Virus record (IMG/VR): IMGVR_UViG_3300011115_000894
Span: 1-27,506 of that record
Reading direction: 5' to 3' (one strand)
DNA: 27,506 nt
Origin: a virus
Shown here piece by piece: positions 1 through 7,849 of the stretch. Position 1 is the first letter of the stretch, and each line of letters begins with the position of its first letter. The notes under the pieces are model-generated. The model was not told where the DNA came from, did not search any database, and worked only from the letters and a program-made list of their open reading frames with translations. The position numbers and the translations under genes were made by a program.

Positions 1-105
1 ATAGATGCTCATGCACAATGGGAAGTGCAGGAATTTGCTAAAGCAATTGACAAATTAATTGCTCCCCTTTTCCCAGTTTCGTGGCAGACTCTAACAACTA
101 AATAA
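1..105 (+). CDS. thyX: FAD-dependent thymidylate synthase, C-terminal end (partial)
   Basis: An open frame runs in from the left edge and stops at TAA 103-105, giving 34 residues. The text HAQWEVQEFAKAIDKL followed by APLFPVSW resembles the C-terminus of phage and bacterial ThyX, where a conserved QWEIR-type helix is followed by a short LFPV tail. ThyX makes dTMP from dUMP using FAD, NADPH and methylene-tetrahydrofolate. Its position 23 bases before the ribonucleotide reductase gene fits a nucleotide-synthesis operon. Only the tail is visible, so the call rests on a short match and on context. Confidence 0.7.
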   Translation: MDAHAQWEVQEFAKAIDKLIAPLFPVSWQTLTTK

Positions 106-128
106 GACACCCACTAGGAGTTCATTAC

Positions 129-2018
129 ATGGCAGATGCTTTATCACCGTTTCAATCTTTTATTTTTATTTCCCGTTATTCTCGTTGGCTTCCTTCACAG
201 AATCGCCGTGAGAGTTGGGACGAGTGTGTAGACCGTTGGTGGAATTATTTCACCGATAAGGTTCCATCATTGTCAGAAAGACCTGATGTCAGAGAAGCAA
301 TTTTAAACCTTGAAGTTCTTCCTTCAATGAGAAGTTTGATGACTGCAGGTATTGCTCTTGATCACGATAATACTTGTTTGTATAACTGCTCATATCTTCC
401 AATTGATTCTGTTGAATCCTTTGCAGAACTGTTTGTTATTCTTATGAATGGCACAGGTACTGGATATTCTGTAGAGCGTCAATACACCGATAAACTTCCA
501 ACGGTTGCTAATAAGATTGTAAAGAATTTTGATAAGGTAATCGTTGTCGAAGATTCAAAGGAAGGTTGGGGCGATGCGCTTAAAACACTATTCAATGATC
601 TCTATTCCGGTAAGCATCCTAAGTGGGACTTGTCAAAGGTTCGACCATCTGGTGCACGACTTAAAACTTTTGGTGGTCGTGCTTCTGGTCCTGCTCCACT
701 AGACAATTTATTCAAATTTTTGGTTAAGGTCTTCTATAACTCACAAGGACGTAAACTTTCAGCATTAGAGTGCCATGACACATGCTGTGCCATTGCCAAT
801 GCCGTAATCGTTGGTGGCGTTCGTAGATCAGCCATGATTTCTCTCAGTGACCTGGGAGATCGTGAAATTGCCATGTGCAAGAGTGGTGCATGGTGGGAAC
901 AAGCCGGATTCCGGTCTTACGCCAATAATTCAGCAGTTTATCGTGGTAAGCCCCCTATGGGACAGTTTCTTGAGGAGTGGACCTCTCTGTACAACTCCCA
1001 CAGCGGAGAACGCGGCATGATCAATCGTAGGGCTCTACAGGAGCAAGCGGTGAAGTGGGGACGAGAGGAAAACTGTGAATATGGTACCAATCCATGTGCA
1101 GAAATTATTCTGAAACCTTTCGAATTTTGCAATCTTTCAACGGTGGTAGTTCGTACTGATGACACCGCAGCCAGCCTGAAAAAGAAGATTGAAATTGCCA
1201 CTATTATTGGGACTGTACAGTCTACTTTTGTGAAATTTCCTTATCTTCGTCCTGAGTGGAAGAAGAACTGTGAAGAGGAAAGATTGCTTGGTGTTTCCAT
1301 GACAGGAATTTTTGATAATAAACTTACCAGTGGTCTTGAAGGTAAGCCAAAATTAGTTCGACTTCTTGAGAATCTTCGTGACCATGCAACGGCTACAAAT
1401 CTCAAATGGGCAGAGAAGTTGGGTATTAATCCTAGCAAGTCAATCACTTGCGTCAAGCCAGAAGGCACTACTTCTTGCTTGGTGGATTCAGCTTCGGGTT
1501 TACATCCACGCTATGCGGATTATTATTTCCGCAGAATACGGTTGGACAAGAAAGATCCTTTATATAACTTGATGAAGGATCAAGGAGTCCCGTGCGAGGA
1601 TGATGTGATAAACCCAACTTCTACTGCCGTATTTACTTTTGCAATGAAGGCTCCTCGTGGTACTGTGACTACAGAAGATCTTCGTGCACTTGACCATCTT
1701 GATCTGTGGAAAACATATCAGGAGCATTACTGTCATCACAAGCCTTCAATCACCGTCAACTATAAGGATAGTGAATTCCTTGAAGTAGGCAATTGGTTGT
1801 GGGAGAACTTTGATGTGGCAACAGGTATTGCATTCCTTCCTGGAAGTGATAATCACACATATGCTCAGGCACCATTTGAGCAAATTGATTCTGCAACATA
1901 TGCAGCACACCCAAAGGTCAAGGTTAACTTCAATGATCTGATGAAGTATGAATCAGAAGATAATACAGAAGTTGGTAAAGAATTTGCTTGCAGTGCAGGT
2001 GGATGTCAGATAGTGTAA
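129..2018 (+). CDS. nrdJ: Adenosylcobalamin-dependent (class II) ribonucleoside-triphosphate reductase
   Basis: 629 aa, monomeric class II type (RTPR). It reduces ribonucleotides to deoxyribonucleotides with a thiyl radical generated from coenzyme B12, feeding phage DNA synthesis. The key residues are visible. C87 in NCSYLP and C334 in CNLS form the reducing pair. N321-P-C323-A-E325 carries the radical cysteine and its helpers. C323 and C334 are 11 apart, as in the Lactobacillus enzyme. C621 and C626 in the C-terminal CSAGGC are the tail cysteines that re-reduce the active site. RPSGARLKTFGGRASGP and CVKPEGTTS are further family motifs. It is about 100 residues shorter than the Lactobacillus enzyme. 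AGGAG at 116-120 lies 8 bases before the ATG. It follows thyX in what looks like one operon. Confidence 0.95.
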   Translation: MADALSPFQSFIFISRYSRWLPSQNRRESWDECVDRWWNYFTDKVPSLSERPDVREAILNLEVLPSMRSLMTAGIALDHDNTCLYNCSYLPIDSVESFAELFVILMNGTGTGYSVERQYTDKLPTVANKIVKNFDKVIVVEDSKEGWGDALKTLFNDLYSGKHPKWDLSKVRPSGARLKTFGGRASGPAPLDNLFKFLVKVFYNSQGRKLSALECHDTCCAIANAVIVGGVRRSAMISLSDLGDREIAMCKSGAWWEQAGFRSYANNSAVYRGKPPMGQFLEEWTSLYNSHSGERGMINRRALQEQAVKWGREENCEYGTNPCAEIILKPFEFCNLSTVVVRTDDTAASLKKKIEIATIIGTVQSTFVKFPYLRPEWKKNCEEERLLGVSMTGIFDNKLTSGLEGKPKLVRLLENLRDHATATNLKWAEKLGINPSKSITCVKPEGTTSCLVDSASGLHPRYADYYFRRIRLDKKDPLYNLMKDQGVPCEDDVINPTSTAVFTFAMKAPRGTVTTEDLRALDHLDLWKTYQEHYCHHKPSITVNYKDSEFLEVGNWLWENFDVATGIAFLPGSDNHTYAQAPFEQIDSATYAAHPKVKVNFNDLMKYESEDNTEVGKEFACSAGGCQIV

Positions 2019-2025
2019 ATCACTT

Positions 2026-2097
2026 TCCTTGGTAGCTCAATGGTAGAGCGGGCGGCTGTTAACCGCCAGGTTACTGGTTCGAGTCCAGTCCGAGGAG
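2026..2097 (+). tRNA. tRNA-Asn (GTT)
   Basis: The acceptor stem TCCTTGG pairs with CCGAGGA with one G-T wobble. The D-arm is GCTCAATGGTAGAGC, the anticodon stem GGCGG/CCGCC encloses loop CTGTTAA (anticodon GTT), and the T-loop is GTTCGAGT. Length is 72 nt with discriminator G; CCA is not encoded. It sits 7 bases after nrdJ and before a terminator, so it is probably co-transcribed with nrdJ. Confidence 0.95.
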
Positions 2098-2117
2098 TTT
2101 AAAAATCTGTAATAATT

Positions 2118-2142
2118 AATCCCCGCAAGGGGATTTTTTATT
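2118..2142 (+). terminator. Rho-independent terminator after tRNA-Asn
   Basis: AATCCCC (2118-2124) and GGGGATT (2129-2135) form a 7-bp stem with a GCAA tetraloop, followed by a T run at 2134-2139. It ends the thyX-nrdJ-tRNA unit just before the late promoter of the protease gene. Confidence 0.9.
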
Positions 2143-2149
2143 CTAAATA
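2142..2149 (+). promoter_or_regulatory. T4-type late promoter box, protease gene
   Basis: TCTAAATA. With T4 geometry (box at -13 to -6) transcription would start at 2155, three bases before the ATG at 2158. Confidence 0.75.
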
Positions 2150-2157
2150 TTAATGCC

Positions 2158-2955
2158 ATGAGTATGAGGGCTTTAATCCTCGCACTGTGTCTGGCGACAA
2201 GCACTGCTTGCAATAGCATATCCTGCCCCCAAAAATTTGAAGAAGCAGAACAGAACAAAACACTAGGAGTAGCGGGAGTTCCCTCATTTCTTTTGGATTC
2301 ATCGAAGTACGATTCCATCGACAATGATGAGGATGACCGCTACTCCTGTGTAGGTGCTTTAGTTACACAACATGTTGATATAATAGGTTCAGCGGTTTTA
2401 ATTCATCCAAGAGCAATACTGAGTGCGAGACATTGCTTTAGTGATCCTGATAATTTTCCTTGTTATTTCTGGACACATAGTGGACAACTAGTAAGAATTA
2501 TAAAAGTAATTACTAAAGAACCATATTATACTGGAATGTTAATCAATGATATTGTTATTTGTATTCTTGAGGAAGATTGTGTTGAACCACCAACAAATCT
2601 TATAAAAACAACTTTTGAATTAGTTCCCGGTGAATCTTTAATCACTGTTGGTTGGAGTCTAGGCTATAAAAAAGTAAGTCAAAAAGGTGTGATGAGTTAT
2701 TATGGAAGTTTGATCGAAGACAATGGTCAGATTATGAGAATGCTTGCAAATAAAGGATCAATATATTTTGGTGATTCTGGTGGTGCAGTATTTGAAGATA
2801 ATGGTAAGTTAGCAGGTATAATTGATTTTATGAGTATAGATCCAGAAACACAATCTGTTTTGGATAATGGTGCTGCAAAAATTGATTATTATTATCCATG
2901 GATAGATACTATTATGAAACAGGAAGTCTGTGACTGGCCTTGGTTTTCGGAATAA
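2158..2955 (+). CDS. Exported trypsin-like (S1 family) serine protease
   Basis: 265 aa. The chymotrypsin-fold triad is visible: His92 in LSARHC, Asp131 in NDIVI and Ser207 in GDSGGA, at roughly the usual spacing for the family. A hydrophobic N-terminus (ALILALCLATSTAC) looks like a signal peptide. Cys18 could be a lipoprotein cysteine, but the residue at -3 is Ser, so the lipobox is weak. Several further cysteines (C23, C64, C93, C102, C134, C141) could form disulfides, which fits an exported protein. The start is ATG 2158, or 2164 six bases on. The gene follows a terminator and has its own late box, so it is probably expressed late. Trypsin-like proteases are unusual in T4-type phages. The role is unknown: host envelope, a defence protein, or a virion-borne enzyme. 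Confidence 0.85.
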   Translation: MSMRALILALCLATSTACNSISCPQKFEEAEQNKTLGVAGVPSFLLDSSKYDSIDNDEDDRYSCVGALVTQHVDIIGSAVLIHPRAILSARHCFSDPDNFPCYFWTHSGQLVRIIKVITKEPYYTGMLINDIVICILEEDCVEPPTNLIKTTFELVPGESLITVGWSLGYKKVSQKGVMSYYGSLIEDNGQIMRMLANKGSIYFGDSGGAVFEDNGKLAGIIDFMSIDPETQSVLDNGAAKIDYYYPWIDTIMKQEVCDWPWFSE

Positions 2956-2958
2956 ATA
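2951..2958 (+). promoter_or_regulatory. T4-type late box, resolvase gene
   Basis: AATAAATA. The stop codon of the protease (TAA 2953-2955) lies inside it. The predicted start at 2964 falls inside the first ATG (2962), which favours the second ATG at 2971. Confidence 0.55.
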
Positions 2959-2970
2959 TCCATGTATCAT

Positions 2971-3510
2971 ATGTTAATAGGAATCGATTATTCTATAACT
3001 TGCCCTTGCTTGTGTATATTTGATGAACGCAAGACCTTTAAGTTTGAGAATTGTTTTTTTTATTATCTTACCAATACTAAAAAGTATGCTAATAAAATTA
3101 CATCAAATATTACTGGTGAATCATTTCAAGAATACGTACAAGATGTAGATCGATTTGACACCATATCAGAATGGGCAACCAATCTTTGCATTGGTGCTGC
3201 GGATGTTGGTATGGAAGGTTATGCATATGGTGCAAAAGGTAGAGTATTCAATTTAGCTGAGAACATGGGGCTTCTTAAATATAAGCTCTACAAGCATGCC
3301 ATTCCTGTAACCATCGTAGAGCCATCTAAAGTAAAGAAATGCGCCACAGGCAAAGGTAATGCTGATAAACAGGTAATGTACGATACCTTCAGTAAAGAAA
3401 CAAACACTGATTTAAAATCAATGTTTGATCAGAAAACTTTAAGTAATCCTGTCACAGATGTTATTGACAGTTATTATGTTTTAAAAGCTTTGATAGAATC
3501 CAAGGGCTAA
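2971..3510 (+). CDS. RuvC-like Holliday junction resolvase
   Basis: 179 aa from ATG 2971 (alternative ATG 2962 adds MYH). The RNase H-fold nuclease pattern is visible: Asp6 in LIGIDYS on the first strand, Glu82 in GMEGYAYG, and Asp163/Asp166 in PVTDVIDSYYV near the C-terminus. A RuvC-like basic stretch CATGKGNADKQV lies at about 124-135. RuvC-like enzymes cut four-way DNA junctions. In phages this removes recombination branches before packaging. Start 2971 puts the GIDYS strand at the N-terminus as usual and lies 7 bases after the predicted late transcription start. The 3' end overlaps the convergent zinc-ribbon gene by 4 bases. Confidence 0.8.
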   Translation: MLIGIDYSITCPCLCIFDERKTFKFENCFFYYLTNTKKYANKITSNITGESFQEYVQDVDRFDTISEWATNLCIGAADVGMEGYAYGAKGRVFNLAENMGLLKYKLYKHAIPVTIVEPSKVKKCATGKGNADKQVMYDTFSKETNTDLKSMFDQKTLSNPVTDVIDSYYVLKALIESKG

Positions 3511-3818
3511 TCTAAACTACCATTACGAAAATCGGATGATCTATCCAATTTTTCATGGAATCGTTTAGGAACGTGACCGCTGGTTTTAATTCGATCACAA
3601 ACTTCTTTCCACGCACTACCACACACCTTTGAAGGAGATAGAGTGGCATCCATCATTATTCCACCATTACCCGTTGAATAGTCTGACCAATCTCTAATAA
3701 TTTTCTTTTTCTTACATTTTGGGCATGGATCTTTAGTTGGTGTTTCTCTATCTTTAATTAAAAGAGATACTTCGAATTTGTGATCACACTTTTCACACAC
3801 ATATGCATAAGTTGGCAT
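3507..3818 (-). CDS. FmdB-like zinc-ribbon protein
   Basis: 103 aa starting MPTYAYVCEKCDHKFE, with a second CPKC pair about 25 residues on, forming a four-cysteine zinc ribbon of the FmdB/CxxC regulatory type. These are small proteins of poorly defined role, sometimes linked to transcription. ATG 3818 is preferred over the upstream TTG 3824 because the family starts MPxYxYxC and AAAGGA at 3825-3830 is 6 bases upstream. The start lies 2 bases beyond the stop of the HNH gene, so the two are translationally linked. The C-terminal half (DYSTGNGGIMMDATLSPS onward) is not recognised. Confidence 0.75.
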   Translation of the reverse strand: MPTYAYVCEKCDHKFEVSLLIKDRETPTKDPCPKCKKKKIIRDWSDYSTGNGGIMMDATLSPSKVCGSAWKEVCDRIKTSGHVPKRFHEKLDRSSDFRNGSLD

Positions 3819-3820
3819 GT

Positions 3821-4309
3821 TCAATCCTTTTTAAATAAAATCATAATAGATTCAAGAAAGAATCCATAAGTAGGTTCTTTTGGTTTAGTTTTAAGTTGCA
3901 TTTTGGCTTCTTTTAAAGATCTACTACCTTTATATAGGTTGCAATCTTTACATGCAGTTACTAAATTGGTCCACGAAGATGATCCACCTTTACTTCGGGG
4001 TGTAATATGGTCAATTGTTGCAGTTTCCTTGTATAAATCCCTTCCACAATACTGACAACAATAAGAGTCTCTACGAAAGATATTTTGTCTAGATGGGGCT
4101 AATTTTTTATGTGGTAATTTAACGTAATATTTAAGAATTAAAACTTTAGGAATTTTAATAACATTCTTAACTAATTGAACTTCATGAAAATTTTCTGAAT
4201 CGTAATCCACATAAACTTTATTTTTCAAAATAAGCTTGTATGCCTTATTAAGATTGATAACATTTATAGGAGATTGGTCGAAGTTGAGCAGGAGAACCTG
4301 TTTCGACAT
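3821..4309 (-). CDS. HNH endonuclease
   Basis: 162 aa from ATG 4309. The C-terminal half has the classic HNH pattern: RRDSYCCQYCGRDL (zinc cysteines C85, C88), TIDHITPRSKGG (Asp100, His101), WTNLVTAC (Asn115) and CKDCN with KGSR. The N-terminal 70 residues (VLLLNFDQSPINVINL) are the conserved strand-rich leader seen with this HNH class in bacteria and phages. It may be a free-standing homing-type nuclease or a packaging nuclease; the sequence does not decide. A late box on the minus strand (4320-4327) would start transcription 5 bases before the ATG. The longer frame to 4351 runs through the opposing promoter and is rejected. Confidence 0.88.
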   Translation of the reverse strand: MSKQVLLLNFDQSPINVINLNKAYKLILKNKVYVDYDSENFHEVQLVKNVIKIPKVLILKYYVKLPHKKLAPSRQNIFRRDSYCCQYCGRDLYKETATIDHITPRSKGGSSSWTNLVTACKDCNLYKGSRSLKEAKMQLKTKPKEPTYGFFLESIMILFKKD

Positions 4310-4319
4310 ACGCTTTAAG

Positions 4320-4327
4320 TATTTAGA
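4320..4327 (-). promoter_or_regulatory. Late box on minus strand, HNH gene
   Basis: TCTAAATA read on the minus strand. The predicted start is 4314, five bases before ATG 4309. It lies back to back with the plus-strand box at 4332-4339, with 4 bases between them. Confidence 0.6.
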
Positions 4328-4331
4328 AAAT

Positions 4332-4339
4332 TCTAAATA
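4332..4339 (+). promoter_or_regulatory. T4-type late box, 580-aa gene
   Basis: TCTAAATA. The predicted start is 4345, five bases before ATG 4350. There is no Shine-Dalgarno between box and ATG. Confidence 0.75.
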
Positions 4340-4349
4340 TTTGATACCC

Positions 4350-6092
4350 ATGGATAATAAAAATAATAGAGCCTTTTACTGGGAAGTCAAGGATTTTTTA
4401 AATAAAAAGTCCGAAACCTTCGAACCAAAGAAAAATTCATTAAAAGATAGCATTAATGGTATTTTGAACGAAAAGAATACAATTCGTCAAAATTCTTTTA
4501 ATCCTAATACCAATACTACTAAAGATGTTAGTAAATATTTACATACATTGATGGGAGAAGAAAATAAAGCTCTTCCTAGTAGCATTGCACATGCTAAAAA
4601 TAGTCTTGTCAACCCTTTTGCACTGAATGAAGTTAATCAACCATCAGTTGGTAGCAATACTTCCACAAGACCTAGTTGGAAAGACCAGAATCCAGAAAAA
4701 TACGCTGAGAATGTACAAAAACGTCAGGATCAAGAAACTGCACGTAAAACTCAACGTGAAACAAATGTACGACGAACTAAAGAAGATGAAGCATCTGCAT
4801 TTAATAAATCCAGACCAGAAGATTCTATGTTGCAAGGACCAACTGAAAGTGGTGGTAATGTTGGCGATCAAGCAAAAGCAGCACAGGGACTTCAAATGGG
4901 TTTAAATGGTAATCCAAATTTACCATCCGATACTCCAGAAAATAGAGAAAAATTAAAAACTTTTAGAGCTGATAAAGATAGAGAAACTCGTTCTTCGGCA
5001 ATTGCTGCTACTGTAGAAAGACTATCTGGAAAAGATCCTGCTTCTCTTACTGCAAAAGAAAATGCCGAACTTCAAATGGCAAATGTTTATATGAAAGGTG
5101 GAAGTCTTTCAAAGGGTGATTCCGGTTTAGAATCTAAAGTAAGAGAAAAACTTTCTACAAGTATGGCACCCAAAGTTGGTTCCGCATCCGCAGCACGAGA
5201 TCAAGCATATCAAGGACCAACACAAACTGGTGGAAATGTTGCTGATGATCCATTAAAATATAGTGTAGATAGTGCGATGCAACGAACTCTTGGAAGAAGT
5301 ACTGAAAATCTTGCTCAATCCACTCAAAATGCTGTTGGTCGTGAAGCTGAAATTAAAAAGCAAGAAGATGCAGCTGTTTCAGATAAGATCAAACAAGATC
5401 GCTATGACAAAATGCAAGGACAAAGAATTCAAGGTACAAACATGACTTATGCTGACTATAAGTCAAAGTTTGGCAAAGATTATAATGCATTTGACAAAGG
5501 CGAAAGTTCCATGCTTAATAAAGTAGCTGGTGCGGGTCGTTATGGATCAGAAGAAGCACGTCAAGGAGCAATATCTTCTTACCAATTCAATCAAACCTAT
5601 GATAAGCAAAACACTGCTATGGCACAAAAGGGTGGCGAACTTACAAGACAGGTTGATAAATCACAAGTTGAACTAGACCGTTTCAAGAACATGACTCCTG
5701 CAGAACGTCAAGCTGCTGCTCGTCAAGAAGTTTCTAATATTCAAGCACAACCTGGATTTGTTGCAGGTGTTGCAAAAAATATGGCATCTGGTATTAATCA
5801 AGCTCAACAAACTGCAAATAAAGCTAAAGAAAATGCCAAATTTGCTCAAAGAGCTGCACAACCAGGAAAAGTTGGAGTTCCAAATTTAATTTCTAAACCA
5901 GCAAATGTAAACGCACCAAATCTATTAGCAAGAGATAATAGAATGCCACTTACACCAGATTTGCTCAGTAGAGTAGCACAACCACAAAAGACTCCACCAT
6001 ATGGTGGAGTTGGGTCAGTAAATTATAATAAAGCTCCAAGTCTAATTTCACGACCAGGACAAACTCCTCCAGATTCATTACGAAGACGCTAA
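4350..6092 (+). CDS. Hydrophilic late protein with GPTxxGGNV repeats, probable virion/internal protein
   Basis: 580 aa from ATG 4350 (MDNKNNRAFYWEVKDFL). No enzyme family recognised. It is rich in Gln, Ala, Lys and Asn and lacks membrane segments, with long stretches likely disordered or helical. MLQGPTESGGNVG at residues 160-172 returns as AYQGPTQTGGNVA at 286-298 and again in the next gene. The C-terminus has degenerate repeats (PNLISKP, PNLLARD, PDLLSRV, PSLISRP) and ends basic (RRR). The start is set by the late box, because extending upstream would overlap the divergent HNH gene and promoter. Late expression plus lack of enzymatic features suggests a structural, scaffold or internal head protein; this is inference. 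Confidence 0.7.
   Translation: MDNKNNRAFYWEVKDFLNKKSETFEPKKNSLKDSINGILNEKNTIRQNSFNPNTNTTKDVSKYLHTLMGEENKALPSSIAHAKNSLVNPFALNEVNQPSVGSNTSTRPSWKDQNPEKYAENVQKRQDQETARKTQRETNVRRTKEDEASAFNKSRPEDSMLQGPTESGGNVGDQAKAAQGLQMGLNGNPNLPSDTPENREKLKTFRADKDRETRSSAIAATVERLSGKDPASLTAKENAELQMANVYMKGGSLSKGDSGLESKVREKLSTSMAPKVGSASAARDQAYQGPTQTGGNVADDPLKYSVDSAMQRTLGRSTENLAQSTQNAVGREAEIKKQEDAAVSDKIKQDRYDKMQGQRIQGTNMTYADYKSKFGKDYNAFDKGESSMLNKVAGAGRYGSEEARQGAISSYQFNQTYDKQNTAMAQKGGELTRQVDKSQVELDRFKNMTPAERQAAARQEVSNIQAQPGFVAGVAKNMASGINQAQQTANKAKENAKFAQRAAQPGKVGVPNLISKPANVNAPNLLARDNRMPLTPDLLSRVAQPQKTPPYGGVGSVNYNKAPSLISRPGQTPPDSLRRR
5991..6010. repeat. Perfect 20-bp palindrome
   Basis: A 10-base half (ACTCCACCAT) is followed at once by its exact reverse complement. 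It lies inside the C-terminal coding part of the 580-aa gene, coding TPPYGGVG. It may be chance from Pro/Gly codons or a protein-binding site. Confidence 0.5.
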
Positions 6093-6112
6093 TTAGTTAA
6101 GGATCACTCACA

Positions 6113-7825
6113 ATGCATAAATCAAACCAATTAGTAGAATCGCTTCTTTTTGAAAGGTATAATAATAAATTATTACTTGAAAAAGAAGATTTGGGATCTG
6201 GTGATCCTGGGGAGAAAACTGTTCTTGCTCCTAAAAAAGTTTCTGCTAGTAGAAAAAAGTTTGAAGATGCAGTTGCCGCAGAACAAGCAAGAGCTACAGA
6301 AGAAAATAAAAAATTAGGTCTTCCAGCTACGAATGAACATCAAGCAAGATTAGCAGTATTGTATAAAACTCCGGGAATGGCAGCGGAACTTTCTCCAAAA
6401 GAATATGAAAAGCTTGTAGGAAGCACATCAAAACCTCTTTATATTGAAAAAGTAGGAAGTGGTTTTGCTCATTCTTCTGAAGGAGCAAAACAAGAAGATG
6501 ATATGCTCCAAGGACCTACCGAAGGTGGTGGTAATGTTGGAGGTAAAGAAGCAAGACCTTCTAAAATGATTACTCCTGCTCATTTATCTTATGATAATAA
6601 AGGGTCTATAGAAAGAACGGCTCAGGCAGCATGGGAACACATTACTGATACAGATAAAGTTAGACAAGATGTTGCTCTTGGTATTTTAACTGGTGGTCTT
6701 GGTAGAGCTATTCCTGGACTTGCAGGAATGGTTGCCAACAAAGCTGGTCAATTAGCTGCTAGTAAAGCGGCTGGAGTCGCAGCTCAGGCAGTAACCCAAA
6801 CTGCGGCAAAAGCAGCCACCAATGTTGCTCTAGCCGGTACAATGGGATATATGACAGCTAAAGATATCGAAGCTGGGGCAAAAGAAGAAGAAAAAGGAAA
6901 AGCTGTAGGATCTTTAGAAAAAACTACTGGTAGTTTTATTGGAAGTTTACCAGGATTTTCGGTTGGCGCAAAAATTACAGGTTCAAAATTACCGGGTGAA
7001 ACTGCTGGACGTGTTAGAGCTGGATATGAAGCCCCTCTTCCCCCTACACCACAACCGGTATCTTCCAAGCGTACTGGACAATACACGGAATTTGTATCCC
7101 CAAAATTTAAAAAATGGATAGGAGCCGCTGCTCTTGCTGCTCAATTAGCAGCAGGTACTCCAGAAGCATCAAAACCTTTTTCAGTAGAACCAGCTTCTAC
7201 TAAAATATCATTTGTAGAACCTTCTAGTTCTGGTGCAAGAGTTTCAGAAATTGCAAATAAATTAACTGGTGAAACTGCTCGTACAGCAGAAGCTCCAACA
7301 AAAACTGCACCAGCTGAAACTAAGGTAATTTCTTCAGCTGAAACCAAGGCTACTAAAGAAGCTTCTACCAGTGGTGGATCTAAATCTGCTCAAGATGCTG
7401 TATCAAAAGGTAAAGAAGTTCCCGAAGTTAAAGCTACTCAACAAGCTCCAGCTCAAATTAAACAAGAAGCTCCATCACAAGTTAAACAAGAAGCTCCAGC
7501 AAAAGTCAAAGATGAAGCTCCGGCTCAAGTTAAACAAGAAGCTCCAGCAAAAGTCAAAGATGAAACTCCAGCAAAAGTTGAAGATAAGATTACAGATAAA
7601 AATAATACTTCAGAAAAAGTAAAAGACGAAGTAACATCTAAAGCTAAAACAAAAAAACCATTTGAAGAAATAGAAAATGCTAAAATTCCATTAAATGGTG
7701 GTGGAGTTGGTAAAAAAGTAGCAGATTTGGGATTATTTAAAGCCACCGGATCTGATGTTCAGGGTCAAGTTGGATTAAGCCGTTCACAATTGGGAAGATA
7801 TTCTACCATTTTACAACAACGGTGA
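6113..7825 (+). CDS. Late protein with [LI]xE-rich leader, Ala/Gly hydrophobic core and KxEAPA repeats
   Basis: 570 aa. AAGGA lies about 9 bases before the ATG. The N-terminus (NQLVESLLFERY, then KLLLEKED) holds several [LI]xE sites of the kind cut by T4-type prohead protease. MLQGPTEGGGNVGG at about 131-144 repeats a motif of the upstream gene. Residues 185-320 are Ala/Gly-rich with amphipathic to hydrophobic helices (LGILTGGLGRAIPGLAGM, then VALAGTMGYM), and a second short hydrophobic helix (WIGAAALAAQLAAG) lies near 340. An 8-residue repeat follows at 445-492. The combination (packaging-type leader, membrane-active helices, charged repeats) suggests an internal protein that meets a membrane during injection. 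No family recognised. Confidence 0.65.
   Translation: MHKSNQLVESLLFERYNNKLLLEKEDLGSGDPGEKTVLAPKKVSASRKKFEDAVAAEQARATEENKKLGLPATNEHQARLAVLYKTPGMAAELSPKEYEKLVGSTSKPLYIEKVGSGFAHSSEGAKQEDDMLQGPTEGGGNVGGKEARPSKMITPAHLSYDNKGSIERTAQAAWEHITDTDKVRQDVALGILTGGLGRAIPGLAGMVANKAGQLAASKAAGVAAQAVTQTAAKAATNVALAGTMGYMTAKDIEAGAKEEEKGKAVGSLEKTTGSFIGSLPGFSVGAKITGSKLPGETAGRVRAGYEAPLPPTPQPVSSKRTGQYTEFVSPKFKKWIGAAALAAQLAAGTPEASKPFSVEPASTKISFVEPSSSGARVSEIANKLTGETARTAEAPTKTAPAETKVISSAETKATKEASTSGGSKSAQDAVSKGKEVPEVKATQQAPAQIKQEAPSQVKQEAPAKVKDEAPAQVKQEAPAKVKDETPAKVEDKITDKNNTSEKVKDEVTSKAKTKKPFEEIENAKIPLNGGGVGKKVADLGLFKATGSDVQGQVGLSRSQLGRYSTILQQR
7445..7588 (+). repeat. Six tandem 24-bp repeats coding (A/T)PAxVKxE
   Basis: Six consecutive 24-base units code APAQIKQE, APSQVKQE, APAKVKDE, APAQVKQE, APAKVKDE and TPAKVEDK. 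Units 3 and 5 are near identical at DNA level, so copy number could change by slippage or recombination. Confidence 0.9.
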
Positions 7826-7849
7826 TATAATGTGTATTGAGATATGTGT

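Noticed and set aside
938-1468. Minus-strand open frames within nrdJ
   Set aside because: nrdJ has all catalytic motifs in this stretch; the antisense frames have no start signals.
2040-2324. Minus-strand frame of 95 codons over tRNA-Asn and the protease start
   Set aside because: It crosses a tRNA and a terminator and ends in tRNA antisense text.
4236-4349. N-terminal extension of the 580-aa gene
   Set aside because: It overlaps the divergent HNH gene and both promoters; the late box places the start at ATG 4350.
7445-7588. Repeat array as a CRISPR
   Set aside because: Units are contiguous 24-bp coding repeats without spacers and stay in frame.
7826-7831. TATAAT before the exonuclease gene as a sigma-70 promoter
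   Set aside because: No -35 at 16-18 bases upstream; nearest TTGGGA is about 30 bases away. Likely chance in AT-rich DNA.
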